Shown here: one piece after another, positions 9,200 to 16,758 of the stretch
Numbering within the stretch: position 1 is the stretch's first letter
Layout: each line of letters starts with the position of its first letter
Assembly: GCA_900764955.1 (NCBI GenBank)
Contig: CAAFPY010000004.1
Span: 7,553-71,552, forward strand
DNA length: 64,000 nt
Direction of reading: 5' to 3'
Origin: an uncultured Collinsella sp.
Lineage (GTDB): Bacteria; Actinomycetota; Coriobacteriia; Coriobacteriales; Coriobacteriaceae
Program-made: the position numbers and the translations under genes
The notes under the pieces: generated by a model
What the model saw: only the letters and a program-made list of their open reading frames with translations
The model's database searches: none
Told to the model about the DNA's origin: nothing

Positions 9200-9820
9200 T
9201 TGATCAGCATGATTCTCGGCCGCAAGATTGGCATGACCCAGGTTTGGGACGAGGACGACAACGTCGTTCCCGTCACGGTCATCCAGGCTGGCCCCTGCGC
9301 TGTCTCGCAGGTTAAAACTCAGGCAACCGACGGCTATGACGCCGTCCAGATCGGTTTCGGCGACATCAAGGCCAAGAACGTGAACAAGCCCATGGCTGGT
9401 CACTTCGCTAAGGCTGGCGTCGAGCCCGTCCGCTTCCTTCGTGAGGTCCGCGTCGAGAACGGCGAGGAGCACAAGGTCGGCGAGGTCGTCACCGTCGCTG
9501 ATTTCGCTGATGTCGAGAAGGTCGACGTCATCGGTACCTCCAAGGGTAAGGGCTTCCAGGGTCGCATCAAGCGCTGGGGTCAGCGCCGCGGTCCTATGAC
9601 GCATGGTTCTCACTTCCAGCGTCACCCCGGTTCTATCGGTCAGTGCGCCTATCCTGCGCGCGTCCTCAAGGGCGTCAAGATGGCCGGTCACATGGGTAAC
9701 GAGCGCGTTACCGTCAAGAACCTTTCCGTTGTCCGCATCGATGCCGAGCAGAACCTCATCTTGGTCAAGGGCGCTGTCCCGGGTGCCAAGAATGGTCTCG
9801 TCGCCATCCGTATGGCCTAA
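9200..9820 (+). CDS. rplC: 50S ribosomal protein L3
   Basis: 206 aa, full length. It contains the L3 signature [10 protein letters not shown] near the N-terminus and the central GFQGRIKRW...[11 protein letters not shown] region that reaches the peptidyl-transferase centre. The TTG at 9200 gives [11 protein letters not shown] and has GGGAT at suitable spacing. An ATG at 9209 would remove three residues but sits too far from that site. First gene of the ribosomal block here; rpsJ is absent from its usual place. Confidence 0.97.
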   Translation: MISMILGRKIGMTQVWDEDDNVVPVTVIQAGPCAVSQVKTQATDGYDAVQIGFGDIKAKNVNKPMAGHFAKAGVEPVRFLREVRVENGEEHKVGEVVTVADFADVEKVDVIGTSKGKGFQGRIKRWGQRRGPMTHGSHFQRHPGSIGQCAYPARVLKGVKMAGHMGNERVTVKNLSVVRIDAEQNLILVKGAVPGAKNGLVAIRMA

Positions 9821-9866
9821 GGGCCCAGCCCATTTAGCCCAGCGTCATACCAAGGAGAACACTTAA

Positions 9867-10493
9867 ATGGCAAAGTTTGAAGTAAAGAACAGCGAGGGCA
9901 AGAAGGTCGCCGAGGCCGAGCTCGCCGCTGAGGTGTACGGCATCGAGCCGAACATCCACGTTATGCACCACATCGTCAAGTGCCAGATGGCCTCTTGGCG
10001 TCAGGGCACCCAGTCTGCTAAGGGTCGCTCTGAGGTTTCCGGTGGCGGCAAGAAGCCTTGGCGTCAGAAGGGCACCGGCCGTGCCCGCCAGGGTTCCATC
10101 CGTGCTGCCCAGTGGCGTCACGGTGGCGTCGTCTTCGCCCCCAAGCCCCGTTCTTACGCTAAGCGTATGAACAACAAGGAGGTCAAGCTGGCTATGCGCT
10201 CCGCGCTGTCCGCCAAGCTGGCCGATGGCGAGCTCGTGCTCGTCGACGACTACGGCTTCGAGAAGCCTTCCACCAAGGCTGCCGTCGCCATGCTCAAGGC
10301 TCTCGGCCTTGAGGGCAAGCGTCTGACCATCATCGTTCGCGATGAGGACGTCAACGCCTACCTGTCGTTCCGCAACATTCCCAAGACGTTCATCATCACT
10401 GCCGACGAGGCCAACACCTACGATCTCGTCAACAACAACGCCGTGCTGATGCCCGCCGACATCGCCGCTCACTTCGGGGAGGTGCTTGCATAA
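9867..10493 (+). CDS. rplD: 50S ribosomal protein L4
   Basis: 208 aa. It has the conserved basic loop with GGGKKPWRQKGTGRARQGS and the downstream HGGVVFAPKPR, which line the exit tunnel. AAGGAG precedes the ATG. Its 3' end provides the GGGGAGG ribosome site for rplW, whose ATG follows immediately after the stop. Confidence 0.98.
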   Translation: MAKFEVKNSEGKKVAEAELAAEVYGIEPNIHVMHHIVKCQMASWRQGTQSAKGRSEVSGGGKKPWRQKGTGRARQGSIRAAQWRHGGVVFAPKPRSYAKRMNNKEVKLAMRSALSAKLADGELVLVDDYGFEKPSTKAAVAMLKALGLEGKRLTIIVRDEDVNAYLSFRNIPKTFIITADEANTYDLVNNNAVLMPADIAAHFGEVLA

Positions 10494-10781
10494 ATGACCG
10501 CCCACGAGATCATCATCCGTCCGATCGTGTCCGAGCGTTCCTTCTCCGGTATGGAGCTGAACAAGTACACGTTCGAGGTCGCCAAGGATGCTAACAAGTA
10601 TCAGATCAAGGACGCTGTCGAGGAGATCTTCGGCGTCAAGGTCGTTCGCGTGAACACCCTGACGGTCAAGCCCAAGACCAAGCGCGTGCGCTATGTCGCC
10701 GGCAAGACCCGTTCTTGGAAGAAGGCCATCGTCACGCTGGCCGAGGGCGACACCATCGAGGTCTTTGGCAACCAGGCCTAA
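10494..10781 (+). CDS. rplW: 50S ribosomal protein L23
   Basis: 95 aa, typical length. The N-terminal IIIRPIVSERS and the basic C-terminal VKPKTKRVRYVAGKTRSWKKA are family hallmarks. It begins directly after the rplD stop codon, so it is translationally coupled. Confidence 0.98.
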   Translation: MTAHEIIIRPIVSERSFSGMELNKYTFEVAKDANKYQIKDAVEEIFGVKVVRVNTLTVKPKTKRVRYVAGKTRSWKKAIVTLAEGDTIEVFGNQA

Positions 10782-10799
10782 GACTCGCTGCTGTTGAGT

Positions 10800-10834
10800 G
10801 AGCTCATGCCTCCCAAATAGGGGAGGCGAGAGCT
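10800..10834 (+). terminator. Hairpin between rplW and rplB, possible attenuator
   Basis: GAGCTC (10800-10805) pairs with GAGCTC (10829-10834), enclosing a GCCTCCC/GGGGAGGC inner stem and AAATA loop. AAGGTTTT follows, so partial termination inside the ribosomal operon is plausible, with a second promoter-like motif just downstream. Confidence 0.5.
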
Positions 10835-10856
10835 CAAGGTTTTGGGCGTATAAAAT

Positions 10857-10880
10857 GGACACGCCCGGAACCGTGTATAC
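10857..10880 (+). promoter_or_regulatory. Second copy of the 24-nt ribosomal element, upstream of rplB
   Basis: Reads GGACACGCCCG, then GAA, then CCGTGTATAC. It differs from the copy upstream of rplC at three positions. GCGTATAAAA at 10847-10856 just before it is an additional -10-like sequence. Its position after the 10800 hairpin suggests it restarts transcription at rplB. Confidence 0.5.
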
Positions 10881-10960
10881 GTCCGGTGTCATCGCACCCG
10901 AGGCAGAACCTCGAATCCCTGTCTGCGATGGCTAACGGATTCCTATTGAAAGGGATTGTA

Positions 10961-11791
10961 ATGGCTGTAAAGCACCTTAAGCCGACCTCCGCTGGTAGGC
11001 GTTGGCAGACGATCTCCGATTTCTCCGAGATCACCTGCACCAAGCCCGAGAAGTCTCTTCTCGAGCCCCTGCCCAAGAAGGCCGGTCGTAACAACAACGG
11101 CCGCATCACCACCCGCCACCAGGGCGGCGGCGTGAAGCGTCGTTACCGCGTGATCGACTTCAAGCGCAACAAGGACGGCGTGCCCGCCAAGGTTGCCACG
11201 ATCGAGTACGATCCGAACCGTTCCGCTCGCATCGCTCTGCTGCACTACGCTGACGGTGAGAAGCGCTACATCCTGGCCCCCAAGGGCCTCGAGGTCGGTC
11301 AGACCATCATGTCCGGTTCTGACGCCGACATCAAGCCGGGCAACGCTCTGCCCCTCGCCGACATCCCCGTCGGTACGCTCATCCACGCCGTCGAGTTCCA
11401 GCCGGGCAAGGGCGCTGCTATCGCCCGTTCCGCCGGTAATTCCTGCCAGCTGATGGGTAAGGAGGGCAAGTACGCTATCGTCCGTATGCCTTCCTCCGAG
11501 ATGCGCCGCATCCTCGTTACCTGCCGCGCCACCGTCGGTGAGGTCGGCAACGCCGATCACGCCAACATCGTCATCGGCAAGGCCGGCCGTAAGCGTCACA
11601 TGAACGTGCGCCCGACCGTCCGCGGTACCGTCATGAACCCTGTCGACCACCCGCACGGCGGTGGCGAGGGCAAGAACCACACCTCTGGTCGTCCCTCTGT
11701 TACCCCCTGGGGTAAGCCGACGAAGGGCCTTCGTACGCGCAAGAAGAAGAAGGTCTCGAACCAGCACATCATTCGTCGCCGTAAGAAGTAA
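10961..11791 (+). CDS. rplB: 50S ribosomal protein L2
   Basis: 276 aa, full length. The peptidyl-transferase-proximal motif [15 protein letters not shown] is intact and the C-terminus is strongly basic. The ATG at 10961 follows GAAAGGGA; the open frame extends upstream but without another ribosome site. An unusually long gap of about 180 bp, holding a hairpin and a promoter-like element, separates it from rplW. Confidence 0.98.
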   Translation: MAVKHLKPTSAGRRWQTISDFSEITCTKPEKSLLEPLPKKAGRNNNGRITTRHQGGGVKRRYRVIDFKRNKDGVPAKVATIEYDPNRSARIALLHYADGEKRYILAPKGLEVGQTIMSGSDADIKPGNALPLADIPVGTLIHAVEFQPGKGAAIARSAGNSCQLMGKEGKYAIVRMPSSEMRRILVTCRATVGEVGNADHANIVIGKAGRKRHMNVRPTVRGTVMNPVDHPHGGGEGKNHTSGRPSVTPWGKPTKGLRTRKKKKVSNQHIIRRRKK

Positions 11792-11823
11792 TTTCGGATA
11801 CCGAGTTTTAGGAGAAAGCACTT

Positions 11824-12084
11824 ATGAGCAGAAGTCTCAAAAAGGGCCCGTTCGTGGAGACTCGCCTTCTCTCGCGTATCACCGCGATGAACGAGGCTGG
11901 CAAGAAGGACGTCGTGAAGACCTGGTCCCGCGCGTCCACCATCTTCCCCGAGATGGTTGGTCACACCATCGCCGTCCACGACGGCCGCAAGCATGTGCCC
12001 GTGTATGTTACCGAGTCCATGGTTGGTCACAAGCTCGGCGAGTTCGCGCCGACTCGTACGTTCCGTGGCCACAAGGCCAAATAG
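11824..12084 (+). CDS. rpsS: 30S ribosomal protein S19
   Basis: 86 aa. The [12 protein letters not shown]-terminus and the [20 protein letters not shown]-terminus are diagnostic. AGGAG precedes the ATG at normal spacing. Standard place between rplB and rplV. Confidence 0.98.
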   Translation: MSRSLKKGPFVETRLLSRITAMNEAGKKDVVKTWSRASTIFPEMVGHTIAVHDGRKHVPVYVTESMVGHKLGEFAPTRTFRGHKAK

Positions 12085-12098
12085 GGGGTTAACCGTAA

Positions 12099-12470
12099 AT
12101 GGCAACTAAGTCTATTGAAACTGAGGCCACCGAGGTTCGCGCCGTCGCTAAGTACGTGCGTGTTTCCCCCAGCAAGGCCCGCCTGGTGGTCGATCTGATT
12201 CGCCGCAAGCCTGTCGCTCAGGCCTTCGACATCCTCCACTTCTGCGACCGCGCCGTCGCCGTGGATGTCGAGAAGGTTCTCCGTTCCGCCGTTGCGAACG
12301 CCGAGAACAACAACGGTCTGCGTGCCGACAACCTGGTTGTCGCCGCTGCCTATGTTGACGAGGGTCCGACGCTTAAGCGCATCCGTCCCCGCGCCAAGGG
12401 TTCCGCTTCTCGCATTCTGAAGCGTACTTCCCACATCACCGTCGTCGTTGCTCCTCGAAAGGAGGCGTAA
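12099..12470 (+). CDS. rplV: 50S ribosomal protein L22
   Basis: 123 aa. It has the typical [19 protein letters not shown] start and the C-terminal hairpin region [20 protein letters not shown] that reaches the exit tunnel. The short gap to rpsC contains a good ribosome site (AAAGGAGG), which overlaps the rplV 3' end. Confidence 0.98.
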   Translation: MATKSIETEATEVRAVAKYVRVSPSKARLVVDLIRRKPVAQAFDILHFCDRAVAVDVEKVLRSAVANAENNNGLRADNLVVAAAYVDEGPTLKRIRPRAKGSASRILKRTSHITVVVAPRKEA

Positions 12471-12476
12471 AGCTGT

Positions 12477-13187
12477 ATGGGTCAGAAAGTCTACCCCACC
12501 GGCTTCCGTCTTGGCATCACCGAGAACTGGCGCTCCCGCTGGTTCGCAGAGAAGGATTACGCTAAGACCCTCGGTAACGATCTCGAGATCCGCAAGTACC
12601 TCGAGAAGCGTCTTTCCCGCGCAGCTGTCTCCCGCGTCGAGATCGAGCGCGCTGGCGACAAGGTGAAGGTCATCATCCTCACCGCTCGCCCCGGCGTTGT
12701 CATCGGTAAGAAGGGTGCCGAGATCGATACCCTCCGCACCGAGCTCGAGAAGGTCGCTGGCGTCTCCAAGGGTCAGCTCTCCGTCGACGTTGTCGAGATC
12801 AAGCGCCCCGAGCTCGACGCCAACCTCGTTGCTCAGTCCATCGCCGAGCAGCTCGAGGGCCGCGTTGCCTTCCGTCGCGCTATGCGCAAGGCTGTCCAGT
12901 CCGCCCGCAAGGCCGGCGCTAAGGGCATCCGTATCCAGTGCTCCGGTCGTCTCGGCGGCGCCGAGATGGGCCGTCGTGAGTGGTACCGTGAGGGTCGCGT
13001 GCCTCTGCACACCCTCCGCGCCAAGATCGACTATGGCACGGCTGTCGCCAGCACCACCATGGGCGCTTGCGGCGTGAAGGTCTGGATCTACCTGGGCGAG
13101 AAGCTCCCGGGCCAGCCCGTTCCCAACCCTGCACTCGAGGGCTCTTCCCGTCCTCGTCGTCGTAACTCCGAGAGGAGGGGTCAGTAG
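12477..13187 (+). CDS. rpsC: 30S ribosomal protein S3
   Basis: 236 aa. It has the KH domain with VIGKKGAEI and the C-terminal [22 protein letters not shown] signature. A basic tail of about 20 residues extends past the core, as in many actinobacteria. Its stop overlaps the rplP GTG start (TAGTG). Confidence 0.98.
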   Translation: MGQKVYPTGFRLGITENWRSRWFAEKDYAKTLGNDLEIRKYLEKRLSRAAVSRVEIERAGDKVKVIILTARPGVVIGKKGAEIDTLRTELEKVAGVSKGQLSVDVVEIKRPELDANLVAQSIAEQLEGRVAFRRAMRKAVQSARKAGAKGIRIQCSGRLGGAEMGRREWYREGRVPLHTLRAKIDYGTAVASTTMGACGVKVWIYLGEKLPGQPVPNPALEGSSRPRRRNSERRGQ

Positions 13188-13690
13188 TGCTTGCCCCTAA
13201 GCGTATTCTTCACCGCAAGGTGCAGCGTGGCTCCATGAAGGGCCAGGCCAAGGGTAATACCGAGCTGCATTTCGGCGAGTTTGGTATCCAGGCTCTCGAG
13301 GCCCATTGGATCACCAACCGTCAGATCGAGGCCGCTCGTATTGCCATGACCCGCTACATGAAGCGTGGCGGTCGTGTCTACATCACGATCTTCCCCGATA
13401 AGCCCATCACCAAGAAGCCTGCCGAGACTCGCATGGGTTCTGGTAAGGGTAACCCCGAGGAGTGGGTGGCCGTCGTCAAGCCCGGCCGCATCATGTTCGA
13501 GGTCAAGGGTGTTCCCGAGGAGGTCGCTCGCGAGGCTCTGCGTCTTGCACAGCACAAGCTTCCCATCAAGACCAAGATTGTTGCTGCTAAGAACGCTGAG
13601 CAGCGCATCGAGAAGGAGATGGCTGAGGAGGCCGCTCTCGAGGCCAAGTGGGCTGCTGAGGACGCCGCCGCCGCCAAGGAGGAGAACTAA
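13187..13690 (+). CDS. rplP: 50S ribosomal protein L16 with C-terminal extension
   Basis: 167 aa with a GTG start overlapping the rpsC stop. The core (about residues 1-138) is canonical, with [16 protein letters not shown] and [20 protein letters not shown]. The last 28 or so residues form an Ala/Glu-rich helix beyond the usual end. The TAATG junction couples it to rpmC. Confidence 0.97.
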   Translation: MLAPKRILHRKVQRGSMKGQAKGNTELHFGEFGIQALEAHWITNRQIEAARIAMTRYMKRGGRVYITIFPDKPITKKPAETRMGSGKGNPEEWVAVVKPGRIMFEVKGVPEEVAREALRLAQHKLPIKTKIVAAKNAEQRIEKEMAEEAALEAKWAAEDAAAAKEEN

Positions 13691-13905
13691 TGAAGCCCGC
13701 AGAGATTCGTGAGCTCTCGGACGCTCAGCTCGTTGAGAAGCTGAAGGAAATGCGCGCCGAGCTCTTTAACCTTCGTTTCCAGATGGCCACCAGCCAGCTG
13801 GACAACACCGCTCGCGTCAACACCGTGAAGAAGGACATCGCTCGCGTCCTCACGGAGCAGCGCGCCCGCGAGATCGCAGCGGAGAAGTCCGCTGTCGCCG
13901 AGTAG
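13690..13905 (+). CDS. rpmC: 50S ribosomal protein L29
   Basis: 71 aa, with the two-helix LREL-type pattern (KLKEMRAELFNLRFQMATSQL) that binds near the tunnel exit. It overlaps the rplP stop by one base. Confidence 0.97.
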   Translation: MKPAEIRELSDAQLVEKLKEMRAELFNLRFQMATSQLDNTARVNTVKKDIARVLTEQRAREIAAEKSAVAE

Positions 13906-13921
13906 GACCTAAGGAGAGAAC

Positions 13922-14182
13922 ATGACTGATTCGCGTAACTCGCGTAAGGTCCGTACGGGTGTCGTTACCTCCGTCTCCGGTGCCAAGACCATTGTTGTCA
14001 CCATCACCGAGCGCAAGCGTCACCCCAAGTACGGCAAGATGATGACCAGCTCCAAGAAGCTGCACGCTCACGACGAGGAGTGCACGGCTGGCGTGGGCGA
14101 CACCGTCCGCGTTATGGAGACCCGTCCTATGTCCAAGATGAAGCGTTGGCGCCTCATCGAGGTCGTCGAGCGCGCTAAATAA
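13922..14182 (+). CDS. rpsQ: 30S ribosomal protein S17
   Basis: 86 aa OB-fold protein with KVRTGVVTSVSGAKTIVV and the downstream ERKRHPKYGK motif. AAGGAGAG precedes the ATG. Last gene before a 118-bp spacer. Confidence 0.97.
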   Translation: MTDSRNSRKVRTGVVTSVSGAKTIVVTITERKRHPKYGKMMTSSKKLHAHDEECTAGVGDTVRVMETRPMSKMKRWRLIEVVERAK

Positions 14183-14300
14183 GCAGTCGCTCTTACGACT
14201 TGTACGTTTCCGAAGATGTGCGTATGCCTGGCTTGCATACCACGGGCCGTATAAAGGCTGCGCACCTCTCTTCGGTTCTTAGTTCGGAGGAACATCTACC
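14183..14300 (+). promoter_or_regulatory. Spacer before rplN with weak promoter-like boxes
   Basis: The best candidate pair is TTGTAC at 14200-14205 and TATGCC at 14223-14228, 17 bp apart. A GCCGTATAAA string at 14247-14255 resembles the -10 regions of the other ribosomal elements here. In many bacteria the S10 and spc transcripts divide at this junction. Confidence 0.35.
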
Positions 14301-14669
14301 ATGATTCAGATGCAAACCATGCTGAACGTCGCCGACAACTCCGGCGCTCGCAAGATTCGCTGCATCAAGGTGCTTGGCGGTTCCAAGCGTCGTTATGCAG
14401 GCATCGGCGATGTGTTCATCGGTGCTGTCCAGGAGGCTACCCCTGGCGCCAACGTCAAGAAGAAGGACGTTGTCCGTTGCGTCGTCGTTCGCACCGTTAA
14501 GGAGATCCGCCGCAAGGATGGCTCCTACATTCGCTTTGATGAGAACGCCTGCGTTGTCATCAACAACGATGGTTCGCCCGTCGGCACCCGTATCTTCGGG
14601 CCCGTCGCTCGCGAGCTTCGTGACAAGAAGTACATGAAGATCGTCTCGCTCGCTCCCGAGACCCTGTAG
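14301..14669 (+). CDS. rplN: 50S ribosomal protein L14
   Basis: 122 aa. Starts [19 protein letters not shown] and contains [18 protein letters not shown], both diagnostic. CGGAGGAACA precedes the ATG. Confidence 0.98.
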   Translation: MIQMQTMLNVADNSGARKIRCIKVLGGSKRRYAGIGDVFIGAVQEATPGANVKKKDVVRCVVVRTVKEIRRKDGSYIRFDENACVVINNDGSPVGTRIFGPVARELRDKKYMKIVSLAPETL

Positions 14670-14682
14670 TTAGGGGAGATAT

Positions 14683-14988
14683 ATGTATATCAAGAAGGGC
14701 GATAAGGTCCAGGTTCTCTCTGGTAAGGATCGCGGCAAGCAGGGCGTTGTCCTGCGTGCTTTCCCCGCCGAGAACAAGGTCGTTGTCGAGGGCGTTTCGG
14801 TCGTCAAGAAGGCCGTCAAGCCCAACGCTGCCAACCAGCAGGGCGGTATCGTTTCGCAGGAGGCTCCCATCGACGCCTCCAACGTCAATCTCGTTTGCCC
14901 CGAGTGCGGTAAGGTTACCCGCGTCGGTCACGAGAAGGACGGCAAGAACAAGCTGCGCGTCTGCAAGAAGTGCGGTCACAAGTTCTAA
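14683..14988 (+). CDS. rplX: 50S ribosomal protein L24
   Basis: 101 aa with the KOW motif [18 protein letters not shown]. The C-terminal half has a CPECGK...CKKCG pair of cysteine knuckles, as in zinc-containing L24 proteins. It is followed by a terminator rather than by rplE, which is the anomaly of this ribosomal cluster. Confidence 0.98.
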   Translation: MYIKKGDKVQVLSGKDRGKQGVVLRAFPAENKVVVEGVSVVKKAVKPNAANQQGGIVSQEAPIDASNVNLVCPECGKVTRVGHEKDGKNKLRVCKKCGHKF

Positions 14989-15017
14989 GCTGCCCGCAAC
15001 ATCAAGTTGCTAGCAAA

Positions 15018-15048
15018 GGCCCGGATGCCACGGCACCCGGGCCTTTTT
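15018..15048 (+). terminator. Strong intrinsic terminator after rplX
   Basis: GGCCCGG (15018-15024) pairs with CCGGGCC (15037-15043), with an inner TGCC/GGCA pairing, followed by TTTTT. It lies 30 bp after the rplX stop and would end the ribosomal transcript, showing the operon is functionally closed here. Confidence 0.9.
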
Positions 15049-15738
15049 CTATCCCTACTCGATGGCTTCGGTTCTGCCGTCCCGTCATTCCGGTTGCATC
15101 CAGTTTTCGGTGCCGTCTCGAATCGAGTGCTGCCAGGTGACACCCTGTCGCGTTTCGTCGGCTTCGGGGACAAAAGTCGGGACAACTCCAAAAACTATTT
15201 TCGAACTCAGGGCTTTGAGTTTTTGTTTTTGTCCCAAAGGGCGCGGCGGGATGCCTTTGGAGGCTCGATAGCGCCGAAAACGCCCGTTTTGAAACTTAAA
15301 TGCCTTTTCGCGTGCAAGCCGCCAGCTGCAATAGGAAGTGAATCAACGCAGGTGGCTTTCAAGCAGTTTGCAAAACTGCAGGTCGCAGGTTTTCATTGCC
15401 AGTAGGAGAAATGAGTAGTCTCAGGTGGCTTGCCCATGAGTTGACGAACGGGATTTGAGATTACGCTGACGTCCGGAAACGCTTCGAGCACGTCGTTACG
15501 TTTTTGGGATTTGGGCGTAGCCCCTGCACCCGCGAGCGCGGGCCTTAAGCCCGCCGAGAGGGTGACGCGTCGAAAACGAAGGGGAAAGAGAGAAGGGGCC
15601 GTCCCTATCATTCAGGTTGCGACCGAAGAAGACAAGGAGACCCCCTGAGCCTGAATGATGCCCCACAGACCGCGTCCGACCGAGCTCAAGCCGAGCTTTT
15701 CCTGACGTCCGCCTTCGCGAAGATGATGGCTGGATCGG
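15049..15738. other. Non-coding stretch between ribosomal block and IS relic
   Basis: No convincing gene in any frame. A GGGACAAAA near 15167 and a TTTTTGTCCC ending at 15234 form arms of a repeat-like palindrome. The remainder shows no recognisable structure and may be decayed mobile-element DNA. Confidence 0.5.
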
Positions 15739-16240
15739 CTATGGATTGGCAACACTTATTTGGACGATTCCGGGAGGGACGGCCCCGCCTCCCTGAACTC
15801 GACCGGCGACATGTAGCCCAGCGTCGAGTGGATCCTGAAGTTGTTGTACCAGTGCACGTAATCCAAGAGCTTGGCTCGGCGCTCGTGCGTCCCTCCTCGG
15901 TCCTTCGGAGTGGCCGACGATCTCCCCGTTGCAGAGGTCGACGAGCAGGCAGACGTAGTTCCAAGACGCCCCGACGCGCACGCAGGCCAAGTCGCTGCAT
16001 ATATGGGTGCACGGCGCCCTGCCGCCGAAGCCGCGCGCGACGACGTTCGACACGTCGGCCTCGTTGACCGCCCCGGGGTGCACCTTGAACCTCTTCCTGC
16101 CGTATGCGCCGGCCAGGCCGTTCTCCCTCATGATGCGGCAGACGCGGCGCCGGCTGACGGTAACGCCCGACCTCCCGGGCGACGCCTTGATCTTGCGCGA
16201 TCCGTTCCGGCCCTTGCTGGCGGCGTGCGCCGCCGCGGCC
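15739..16240 (-). pseudogene. IS3-family (IS150-like) transposase fragment
   Basis: The reverse strand encodes the OrfB HTH-to-core stretch RRVCRIMRENGLAGAYGRK, then CSDLACVRVG, VCLLVDLCNGEIVGHS. After GHS the frame breaks and about 60 expected residues, including the central catalytic Asp region, are missing. The family C-terminus then resumes in another frame as LLDYVHWYNNFRIHSTLGYMS. The 5' part of the transposase is lost at the junction near 16240. Not functional. Confidence 0.85.
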
Positions 16241-16531
16241 GCCGTCGCCCCCGACATTAAGGTCCTCAAGGGCCGCGTCGTCTCCGGCGACCAGTTCGTC
16301 TCGCCCGCGGAACAGAAGGAGCGAATCCTCGCGACCTTCGGCGACCTGTGCTGCGAGATGGAGGGCTGCACCATCGCGCAGGCCGCCTATCTCAACGGCG
16401 TGCCCCTCGTCGTCGTGCGCGCCATCAGCGACAAGCCCTGCGCCGAGGGCCGGGTCGTCGACTACAACACCTTCGAGAAGAAGGCCGCCTGCGACTGCGC
16501 CCGCATCGCCGCGCGCATGGTTAAGCTTTAG
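16238..16531 (+). pseudogene. 3' fragment of 5'-methylthioadenosine/SAH nucleosidase
   Basis: About 97 codons matching the C-terminal half of MTA/SAH nucleosidase: GRVVSGDQFVS, then CCEMEGCTIAQAAYLNGVP, then VVRAISDK with the catalytic Asp. The N-terminal half is missing and replaced by the opposed IS3 transposase relic, with the junction near 16238. An intact copy must lie elsewhere if the activity is retained. Confidence 0.8.
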
Positions 16532-16581
16532 GCCCTGCGCGCCGGGGCCCTTCTTTATGTTGGGACCCCGGCGCGCCGGGG
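16531..16581 (+). terminator. Terminator and GC palindrome after nucleosidase relic
   Basis: GGCCC (16531-16535) pairs with GGGCC (16545-16549), followed by CTTCTTT. A second element, the perfect palindrome CCCCGGCGCGCCGGGG, lies at 16566-16581. Both share GCGCGCCGGGGCCCTT, so this is a small tandem duplication. Confidence 0.55.
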
Positions 16582-16758
16582 CCCTTTCCAAAGCGAAGTG
16601 TCGAGCCGAAGTGTTGAGCGTCGGCCCTGAATGTTCAATGGCCGTTGTTTTCTGCCCCTCAAGTGGTGGACTTTTCCTCGGAGCTGTTGATTCCCCCACG
16701 CGCCCCCTTCCGTTCTCTGTTCTCCCCTTATACTCCTTGTACGAGGAGGTAAGAAGTC

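Noticed and set aside
15007..15405. 132-codon frame after rplX
   Set aside because: It starts inside the rplX terminator, has no ribosome site and no family resemblance.
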